A DNA stretch of 9,451 bases, taken from positions 1 through 9,451 of the forward strand of contig JAIPDY010000119.1 of the NCBI GenBank assembly GCA_021737445.1, written 5' to 3'. The DNA is from Desulfotignum sp. Its GTDB lineage: Bacteria > Desulfobacterota > Desulfobacteria > Desulfobacterales > Desulfobacteraceae. Shown here in pieces: positions 1 through 5,717 of the stretch (the stretch's first letter is position 1; each line of letters opens with the position of its first letter). The notes beneath the pieces were generated by a model, which had not been told where the DNA came from, did no database searches, and saw nothing but the letters and a program-made list of their open reading frames with translations. Position numbers and translations under genes: made by a program.

Positions 1-1177
1 CCTCCTTAAAGGTCCGGCCGATGGCCATGGTTTCTCCCACAGACTTCATGGCAGTGGTGAGCACATCCTGTGCTTCGGGAAATTTTTCAAAGGTCCACCT
101 GGGAATTTTCACCACACAATAATCTATGGACGGTTCAAAACAGGCCATGGTTTCGCCGGTAATATCATTGGGGATTTCATCCAGGGTGTACCCCACCGCC
201 AGCTTGGCAGCTATCTTGGCAATGGGAAAACCGGTGGCCTTGGAGGCCAGGGCCGAACTTCGAGACACCCTGGGGTTCATCTCCACCACGATCACATCCC
301 CGTTTTCCGGGTTCACGGCAAACTGCACATTGGAGCCGCCGGTGTCCACACCGATCTCTCGGATGATGGCAATGGAGGCATCCCGCAGCACCTGGTATTC
401 CTTGTCCGACAGGGTCTGGATCGGGGCCACGGTGATGGAGTCACCGGTGTGGACCCCCATGGCATCCACATTCTCGATGGAGCAGATGATGACCACATTG
501 TCGGCATGGTCCCGCATCACCTCCAGTTCATATTCCTTCCACCCCAGCACCGATTCCTCCAGCTGGATCTGGTTGATGAGCGAGGCGTCCAGGCCGGATT
601 TGGCCACACGGTTCAGCTCTTCGGCATTATAGGCTACCCCGCCGCCGGTGCCGCCCAGGGTAAAACTGGGCCGGACAATCAAAGGGAACCCGATTTTTTG
701 GGCAACTGCTTCCACTTCTGCAAAGTTGTGGGCAAATCCGCTCTTGGGAATACGCAGGCCGATCTTGTTCATGGCATTGCGGAACAGCTCTCTGTCTTCA
801 GCCTTGTTGATGGCTTCAATGGAGGCACCGATCATCTCCACATTATACTCTTCAAATATACCGGTTTTGGCCGCCTCAATGGCGGTGTTCAGGGCGGTCT
901 GCCCCCCCAGTGTGGGCAGCACCGCATCCGGCCGCTCCGCCCTGATCACCTTGCACAGGGTGTCCGGGGTGACCGGTTCAATGTAGATGCGGTCGGCGGT
1001 TTCCGGGTCGGTCATGATGGTGGCGGGATTGGAGTTGATGAGAATGACTTCAAAGCCTTCTTCTTTCAGGGCTTTGCAGGCCTGGGTGCCGGAGTAGTCA
1101 AATTCGCAGGCCTGGCTGATGATAATGGGGCCGGCTCCGATGATCAGAATTTTTTTGATATCATTACGCTTTGGCAT
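1..1177 (-). CDS. carB: Carbamoyl-phosphate synthetase large subunit, N-terminal part (3' end outside window)
   Basis: Large, ammonia-dependent subunit of carbamoyl-phosphate synthetase (cytoplasmic). It phosphorylates bicarbonate, joins it to ammonia from CarA, and phosphorylates the carbamate to give carbamoyl phosphate for arginine and pyrimidine synthesis. The 392 visible codons cover the pre-ATP-grasp domain (GAGP at 14-17, ACEFDYSG at 23-30) and the first ATP-grasp domain. The ligands known from E. coli fall at identical numbers: Arg129, Arg169 in IVRPSF, the glycine loop at 175-180, and Glu299/Asn301/Arg303 in VVEMNPR. The second (carbamate-kinase) half and the allosteric domain lie beyond the left edge. 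The ATG at 1177 was chosen because MPKR...ILIIGAGP matches the family N-terminus. It starts inside carA, 14 nt before that gene's end, with only a weak Shine-Dalgarno, which suggests translational coupling. Residue 21 is Ser where E. coli has Gly. Identity is near certain; completeness cannot be judged. Confidence 0.97.
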   Translation of the reverse strand, partial: MPKRNDIKKILIIGAGPIIISQACEFDYSGTQACKALKEEGFEVILINSNPATIMTDPETADRIYIEPVTPDTLCKVIRAERPDAVLPTLGGQTALNTAIEAAKTGIFEEYNVEMIGASIEAINKAEDRELFRNAMNKIGLRIPKSGFAHNFAEVEAVAQKIGFPLIVRPSFTLGGTGGGVAYNAEELNRVAKSGLDASLINQIQLEESVLGWKEYELEVMRDHADNVVIICSIENVDAMGVHTGDSITVAPIQTLSDKEYQVLRDASIAIIREIGVDTGGSNVQFAVNPENGDVIVVEMNPRVSRSSALASKATGFPIAKIAAKLAVGYTLDEIPNDITGETMACFEPSIDYCVVKIPRWTFEKFPEAQDVLTTAMKSVGETMAIGRTFKE

Positions 1178-2306
1178 GGGTCATCACTTTGGCAAACTGG
1201 TTGAAAAGATAGGCAGCATCATGGGGGCCGGGGGAGGCTTCGGGATGGTATTGCACGGCAAAGGCTTTCAGGGTTTTATCGTGAATTCCCTCCAGGGAAT
1301 CTTCATTGAGATTGATATGGGTCAAAGCAGAAACGTTGTCCTTGAGGCTGTTTAAGTCCACGGCAAAGCCATGGTTCTGAGCCGTGATTTCCACCTTGCC
1401 TGTAGCAAGGTTTTTCACAGGCTGGTTGGCCCCCCTGTGGCCGAATTTGATTTTCAGGGTTTTTCCGCCCATGGCCATTCCCAGCAGCTGCATCCCTAGG
1501 CAGATCCCGAAAATCGGGGCAAATCCCAGCAGCTGCTTTATGGTGTCCACTGCATAGGTCACCGGTTCCGGATCTCCAGGCCCGTTGGACAGAAAAATAC
1601 CGTCAGGCTGCAATTTTTTTATGACGGCAGCAGATGTTTTTGCCGGTACTGTCAATACTTCGCATCCGGCCCGTTCCAGGCAACGGATAATATTGTATTT
1701 AATACCGAAATCCAGGGCCACCACAGAGAGCTTTTTTCCCCTGTGCCGCCACACAAAGTTGCTGGACAGGGAGTCGGCATCGACATAATCCGGCTGGTTG
1801 TATTTCCAGAAATAGGGTTTTTTCGTGGTCACAAATGCCACCAGGTCACTGCCCTGCATGGCCGGCACCTGCCGGGCTTTTTTCACCAAAGAATCAGGAT
1901 CAAGGTCTGAGGTGGAGATGGCTGCCCGCATGGCCCCGGATTTTCTGATGTGCCGGGTCAGGGCCCGGGTATCCAGATCTTCGATCCCAAGGACATGGCC
2001 TTTGATCAAATAATCGGCCAGGGTTCCTTTGGACCGGAAGTTGCTGGGATAATCCTGGTATTCTTTTACGATAAACGCAGGCACCTGAATGCGGTTTGAT
2101 TCGATATCTTCAGGATTTACCCCGTAATTGCCAATAAGCGGGTAGGTCATGGCTACCATCTGGCCGTAATAGGAAGGATCGGTAAGTATCTCCTGGTAAC
2201 CGGTCATACTGGTGTTGAAAACCACTTCACCGCGGGCTTCTCCTGGTCCTGTAAAGCTCCTGCAGGCAAAGGTCCTGCCGTCTTCCAGGGCTAATAATGC
2301 TTTCAT
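1164..2306 (-). CDS. carA: Carbamoyl-phosphate synthetase small (glutaminase) subunit
   Basis: Glutamine amidotransferase subunit. It hydrolyses glutamine and channels ammonia to CarB. Its 380 residues match the usual family length of about 380. The N-terminal CarA-specific domain (about 1-150) contains VVFNTSMTGYQEILTDPSY. The C-terminal class-I glutaminase domain (about 190-375) has LSNGPGDP at 239-246, the nucleophile elbow GICLGMQ with Cys269, GHRGANQPV at 289-297, and QYHPEASPGP with catalytic His354 and Glu356. The triad is complete, so the enzyme should be active. The ATG at 2306 gives the standard start (MKALLALEDG). No good Shine-Dalgarno is close to it: AGGT lies about 12 nt upstream and AAGGTGG more than 20 nt upstream. 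A short upstream frame ends on the start codon (ATGA), so initiation may be coupled. It is first in a carA-carB operon transcribed away from glnE. Confidence 0.98.
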   Translation of the reverse strand: MKALLALEDGRTFACRSFTGPGEARGEVVFNTSMTGYQEILTDPSYYGQMVAMTYPLIGNYGVNPEDIESNRIQVPAFIVKEYQDYPSNFRSKGTLADYLIKGHVLGIEDLDTRALTRHIRKSGAMRAAISTSDLDPDSLVKKARQVPAMQGSDLVAFVTTKKPYFWKYNQPDYVDADSLSSNFVWRHRGKKLSVVALDFGIKYNIIRCLERAGCEVLTVPAKTSAAVIKKLQPDGIFLSNGPGDPEPVTYAVDTIKQLLGFAPIFGICLGMQLLGMAMGGKTLKIKFGHRGANQPVKNLATGKVEITAQNHGFAVDLNSLKDNVSALTHINLNEDSLEGIHDKTLKAFAVQYHPEASPGPHDAAYLFNQFAKVMTHAKA

Positions 2307-2371
2307 CTTGTTTGTTTACCTGTTTTCCACCTTATGTTGACATCACGGATCCGAAGGCCTGTCCGGATCAT
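2303..2371 (-). other. Possible 22-residue arginine-rich leader peptide of carA
   Basis: A short frame starts at ATG 2371 and ends in TGA 2305-2303, sharing the ATGA sequence with the carA start codon. It encodes 22 residues, of which five are arginine (positions 3, 7, 9, 14 and 22), beginning MIRTGLRIRDV. Carbamoyl phosphate feeds arginine synthesis, so an Arg-rich frame stopping on the carA start could couple carA translation to arginine supply. That is inference. Its own Shine-Dalgarno is poor (GAG four bases before the ATG), and a frame this short can arise by chance. A hairpin sits within it. Confidence 0.25.
2348..2369 (-). promoter_or_regulatory. Hairpin in the carA 5' leader
   Basis: On the minus-strand RNA, GAUCCGGA pairs with UUCGGAUC (8 bp including one G-U) around the 6-nt loop CAGGCC, ending about 40 nt before the carA start. 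No run of U follows, so it is not an intrinsic terminator. It could slow ribosomes, mask initiation or stabilise the mRNA. The flanking GGATCC palindrome makes part of the pairing likely by chance. Confidence 0.35.
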
Positions 2372-2376
2372 ATTTC

Positions 2377-2391
2377 TCAGCCGTGCTCCAT
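2377..2391 (-). other. Possible four-codon upstream mini-ORF in the carA leader
   Basis: ATG GAG CAC GGC TGA encodes M-E-H-G. It is preceded by GGAG with 8 nt spacing, a better ribosome-binding site than the one in front of carA itself. Its stop lies 5 nt before the ATG of the arginine-rich frame, an arrangement compatible with termination-reinitiation. If the candidate promoter nearby is right, the transcript would start almost at the GGAG, which weakens the case for it as a ribosome site. Confidence 0.15.
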
Positions 2392-2407
2392 TGTTGAAGC
2401 TCCAATA

Positions 2408-2435
2408 AATATCATAAAACACAGCGTTTTAGCAA
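2408..2435 (-). promoter_or_regulatory. Candidate carA promoter with inverted repeat in the spacer
   Basis: On the minus strand, TTGCTA (2435-2430) and GATATT (2413-2408) are separated by 16 bp, a fair sigma70-type match about 100 nt upstream of carA. The inverted repeat TAAAAC-5-GTTTTA (plus-strand 2415-2431) fills the spacer and could be an operator. It does not resemble the ArgR box consensus I know. This is judged by eye only. Confidence 0.3.
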
Positions 2436-2511
2436 GGCGGTAATGACGATTTTCAAAATTCTGGCTGGAAAAATATCCTGGGTTCCAAAATCTGTCCGTG
2501 TGGGTGTTTTC

Positions 2512-2718
2512 TTATATTTCATTTTGCAATACGGCCTGCATGGCAGCCAGTATATTTGCCATTCCCCATCCCCGGGTTGAATGGAAATGGGCAACATGTT
2601 TTTCCGGATCAGGAATCGCATCCAGCACCCGATCCACCGATAAAGGCGTTCCAGGGTAGGCTGCCAATTGTCTAAAGATATGGACAGACCCCGGGGGCGC
2701 GTTTGTCTGGGGCTTGAT
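2512..2718 (-). pseudogene. Unrecognised coding-like frame without a normal start; probable gene remnant
   Basis: The minus-strand frame ending in TAA at 2514-2512 reads like a natural protein tail: APPGSVHIFRQLAAYPG, then TPLSVDRVLDAIPDPE, then STRGWGMANILAAMQAVLQ, ending NEI. The frame stays open upstream to the stop at 2862-2860, but protein-like composition fades beyond about 2718. It has no ATG or GTG before GTG 2637. TTG 2667 would give 51 residues with no Shine-Dalgarno. Low GC at third positions (a little under half of codons) also suggests decay. I interpret it as the C-terminal remnant of a gene on the carA strand, truncated where the glnE promoter now lies. I do not recognise the family. 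The AYPG...GWGMANILAAMQAVL pattern faintly recalls the end of subtilisin-like proteases, but that is only an impression. It could instead be a short functional gene with an unusual start. Confidence 0.4.
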
Positions 2719-2742
2719 AAAATACGCTGTTGATATTATGTA
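2714..2742 (+). promoter_or_regulatory. Candidate glnE promoter
   Basis: TTGATA (2714-2719) and TATGTA (2737-2742) are 17 bp apart in an AT-rich stretch about 55 nt upstream of the glnE start. A second TTGATA at 2730-2735 overlaps the downstream part. This is a plausible sigma70-type promoter. No sigma54 GG-N10-GC element was noticed, although glnE belongs to nitrogen control. Judged by eye. Confidence 0.35.
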
Positions 2743-2798
2743 TGTAAACTGGAAAAATCGTGTATGAAAAAAACAACATGTAAACGTATGGCGGTGCC

Positions 2799-5717
2799 AT
2801 GGATGACAAACCCGATGCCCGGATGATCGATACCGTATTTCCCGGTCTGTCCCCTTCTCTTAAAACCCTTTTGATGACCCGGCTGGACCGGTTTTATGAC
2901 CGCCTTGAAACATCCGGGCAAAGGCTGGATGCAAAGAATGTGGACCCGGCCGGTCTGGTCCGGGTGTTTTTGTTCAGTGACTTTGTGGCGGACTGCCTGG
3001 CAAGGGATCCGGGTATGCTCCATGATCTGTCCGCTTCAAAGGATCTTGCCGCCGCCCGCAATCAGAGATGGTATTCGGACCGGGCCGCACAGGTCACTGC
3101 TAAAACCGATGCAGACCAGGCACGCAAACTGCTGATGGATTTCAAGCGCCGGGAGATCATCCGCATCGCCTGGCGGGATTTGACCGGCAAAGCAGGTCTG
3201 TCCGAAACCCTGTCCGATCTGTCACACCTGGCCATGGCCTGTATCTCATGCGCCCTTGATCTCCTTTATGAAAAACTGTGCACCACCCACGGCACCCCCA
3301 TGGACAGGCACGGCCATACCCAGCAGATGGTGGTTCTGGGCATGGGAAAACTGGGGGCCGGGGAGCTGAATTTTTCTTCGGACATCGATCTGGTTTTTGT
3401 GTATCCCAAGGAAGGAGACACCTGGCTGGACGGCCGGATCAAAACCTCGAACCTGGATTTTTTCACCCGTCTGTGCAAGCAGTTCCTCTCGTTTTTTTCA
3501 GGCTTCGGCGGCAGCCATTTTTATCGGGTGGATACCCGGCTGCGGCCCTTTGGGGAAAGCGGACCACTGGTCATGAGCACAGATGCGTTTGAGGAATATT
3601 ATCAGGTCCAGGGAAGGGAATGGGAACGGTATGCCATGATCAAGGCCGCCCCTGTGGCAGGAGATCTGGCCGCCGGCCGTCTGCTGCTCCATAATCTCAA
3701 CGGGTTCATCTTCCGCCGATATTTTGATTATGGATCGTTTGATTCTTTCCGGGACATGAAACAGCGCATTACACTGCAGGTGAAAAATGCACGGTTGAAA
3801 AACAATATCAAACTGGGGGCGGGCGGTATCCGGGAGATCGAGTTTTTCGGCCAGCTGTTCCAGCTCATCCGGGGAGGGGTGGAGCCCGCTCTTCAGACTC
3901 CGGGGATTATGCAGGTCCTGGACCAGCTGGTGGTCCACGACTGTATCGATACCGCCACCCGGGATGATCTCAGGGGAGCGTATACGTTTTTGCGCACCGT
4001 GGAAAACAGGCTCCAGGAGTACCAGGATCTCCAGACCCATGATATTCCGGACCATCCTGATCTTCAACAGATTCTGGCTCTTTCCATGGGATTTGATTCT
4101 TTCGGCCTGTTCAAAGAAAGGCTGGACCAGGTTCTTTTTAGCGTCCATGGCCATTTTTCCCAGCTGCTGGTCACGGAGGCAGATGACCGCAAAGATGCGG
4201 GTGCCAGAGAATTAAAAGAGATGTGGATGAATATCAACGATCCCCAGTTTTCTCCGGAAGCCATCCAAGTGGCCGGATATGCTGATTCCCGCCGGGTTCT
4301 GTCAATACTCCGTTCCCTGGCCGGACACCCCAATACCCAGCGCCTCACCCCGGCCGGCAGGAAAAAACTGGCCCGGCTGGTGCCGGTGCTGCTGAAAAAA
4401 GTGGGTCAGGCCAAAGACAGCGAAGCAGTACTGGTCCGGCTGGTGGACCTGATTATCACCATCGAGCGCAGGACCACCTATCTGTCTTTGCTCATTGAAA
4501 ACACCCAGGCCCTGGATACCCTGGTCACCCTGGCTGCAAAAAGCACCTGGATCATCTCTTTTCTTTCCAGCCATCCGGTGTTGCTGGATGAACTGCTGCA
4601 CCCGGCCACTTTGTATGCGCCGCCGAAAAAAAGGGCATTGGAAAGGGAGATGGCTGCCCGGATGGCCAAGATCGATCCCCATGACCTGGAGTATCTTCTG
4701 GAGGAGCTGAATATTTTCCGTCAAGTCAACACCCTGCGGGTGGCGGCCGCTGATGTGAGCGGAAATTATCCTTTGATGAAGGTCAGTGATCACCTCACCT
4801 ATATCGCGGAAACAGTTCTGGCCCAGGTGCTGCGCATATCCTGGCATATTGTCACCACCAGATACGGATGCCCGCCTGATCTGTCAGGAGAAGGCATCGA
4901 CCATTGCGGATTCGCCATCGTGGCTTACGGCAAGGTGGGGGGGCTTGAAATGGGATACAAGTCCGACCTGGACCTGGTGTTTCTGTATCAGGGGAAATCA
5001 GGGGATACTGCGGGCGGAGAACGGTCCATTGAAACTGTTCGGTTCTATGCCAATCTGGCCCAGCGCATCATCCATGCCCTGACCATGCACACCCCGGCCG
5101 GCACCCTGTACGGGGCAGACATGCGGCTGCGGCCTGGCGGGGATGCAGGCATGATCGTGTCTCACATAGACGCATTTGAAGAGTATCTGGAAAATCAGGC
5201 CTGGACCTGGGAACACCAGGCCCTGATCCGTGCCCGGCCTATTACCGGCGACAAATTTCTGCGCAACAGGTTCAGTATCGTCCGGCAGAAAATCCTGTGC
5301 ACACCCCGGTTGGAAGATGCACTCAAACAGGCGGTCAGAGAGATGCGCGAGCGTATGCGCACCCAGCGTCTGAAACCTGATCCCGGCATGTTTGACCTCA
5401 AACAGGGCTTGGGTGGCATTGTGGACATCGAGTTTCTGGTGCAGTATCTGACACTCAGGCATGGGGCCCGGTATCCGGATGTCACGGTGTGGACCGACAA
5501 TGTCCGGCTCCTGGAAGGGCTGAGCTGTGAAGGCCTGATTTCCGGTGAGGAAAGCGGCATCCTGCAGAAAGCCTATATCACCCTGCGCCAGAAGGTCCAC
5601 CGCCTGACTCTGCAGGAGAAGAAACCCCAGGTGCCACCTGACCGTTTCAAGGAGATGACCGACGCGGTCAAAGCGATTTATGAACGGCGCCTGAGCCTTC
5701 CTGCAGTTTTGGATTAA
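2799..5717 (+). CDS. glnE: Bifunctional glutamine synthetase adenylyltransferase / adenylyl-removing enzyme
   Basis: GlnE attaches AMP to glutamine synthetase when nitrogen is plentiful and removes it when nitrogen is scarce, responding to PII and glutamine. Its 972 residues compare with 946 in E. coli. It has two nucleotidyltransferase domains. The N-terminal (deadenylylase) one has GMGKLGAGELNFSSDIDLVF at 181-200, with metal-binding Asp195/Asp197, then RLRPFGESGP at 247-256 and a GAGGIREIEF motif. The C-terminal (adenylyltransferase) one has AYGKVGGLEMGYKSDLDLVF at 709-728, with Asp723/Asp725, then RLRPGGDAG from 776 and GLGGIVDIEF. The helical PII-responsive linker lies between, and both active sites look intact. 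The ATG at 2799 gives a full N-terminus with the conserved FSDFV at 59-63, though its Shine-Dalgarno is weak; ATG 2823 is an alternative. It is a single gene divergent from carA with no glnA nearby. Its 3' end overlaps the convergent carboxylase gene by 50 nt. Confidence 0.97.
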   Translation: MDDKPDARMIDTVFPGLSPSLKTLLMTRLDRFYDRLETSGQRLDAKNVDPAGLVRVFLFSDFVADCLARDPGMLHDLSASKDLAAARNQRWYSDRAAQVTAKTDADQARKLLMDFKRREIIRIAWRDLTGKAGLSETLSDLSHLAMACISCALDLLYEKLCTTHGTPMDRHGHTQQMVVLGMGKLGAGELNFSSDIDLVFVYPKEGDTWLDGRIKTSNLDFFTRLCKQFLSFFSGFGGSHFYRVDTRLRPFGESGPLVMSTDAFEEYYQVQGREWERYAMIKAAPVAGDLAAGRLLLHNLNGFIFRRYFDYGSFDSFRDMKQRITLQVKNARLKNNIKLGAGGIREIEFFGQLFQLIRGGVEPALQTPGIMQVLDQLVVHDCIDTATRDDLRGAYTFLRTVENRLQEYQDLQTHDIPDHPDLQQILALSMGFDSFGLFKERLDQVLFSVHGHFSQLLVTEADDRKDAGARELKEMWMNINDPQFSPEAIQVAGYADSRRVLSILRSLAGHPNTQRLTPAGRKKLARLVPVLLKKVGQAKDSEAVLVRLVDLIITIERRTTYLSLLIENTQALDTLVTLAAKSTWIISFLSSHPVLLDELLHPATLYAPPKKRALEREMAARMAKIDPHDLEYLLEELNIFRQVNTLRVAAADVSGNYPLMKVSDHLTYIAETVLAQVLRISWHIVTTRYGCPPDLSGEGIDHCGFAIVAYGKVGGLEMGYKSDLDLVFLYQGKSGDTAGGERSIETVRFYANLAQRIIHALTMHTPAGTLYGADMRLRPGGDAGMIVSHIDAFEEYLENQAWTWEHQALIRARPITGDKFLRNRFSIVRQKILCTPRLEDALKQAVREMRERMRTQRLKPDPGMFDLKQGLGGIVDIEFLVQYLTLRHGARYPDVTVWTDNVRLLEGLSCEGLISGEESGILQKAYITLRQKVHRLTLQEKKPQVPPDRFKEMTDAVKAIYERRLSLPAVLD

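Larger units (their letters stand above)
2307..2798. other. 492-bp divergent intergenic region carA / glnE
   Basis: No gene with an ordinary start codon lies here. The carA-proximal third holds the carA leader with two minus-strand mini-frames, a hairpin and a candidate promoter. The middle (2512-2718) holds a minus-strand frame with protein-like sequence but no start. The glnE-proximal end is AT-rich and has a promoter-like TTGATA-17-TATGTA. From about 2436 to 2511 I see nothing beyond a small AT palindrome, ATTTTCAAAAT at 2449-2459. No U-tracked terminator hairpin is evident on either strand. Confidence 0.6.

Noticed and set aside
449..1204. 251-codon plus-strand frame (with shorter ones at 126-632 and 648-986)
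   Set aside because: Antisense to carB, whose protein matches family residues position by position. The plus-strand translations have no recognisable motif and odd composition.
2348..2369. Leader hairpin as an intrinsic terminator or attenuator
   Set aside because: No U-run follows and no alternative antiterminator pairing is apparent, so only a plain hairpin is supported.
2412..2621. 69-codon minus-strand ATG frame upstream of carA
   Set aside because: It overlaps the more protein-like frame ending at 2512 in a different register, is rich in Trp and Cys, runs through the candidate carA promoter and has no clear Shine-Dalgarno.
2736..3023. 95-codon minus-strand frame
   Set aside because: It is antisense to the 5' end of glnE, where the glnE N-terminus, including the FSDFV motif, is clearly coding.
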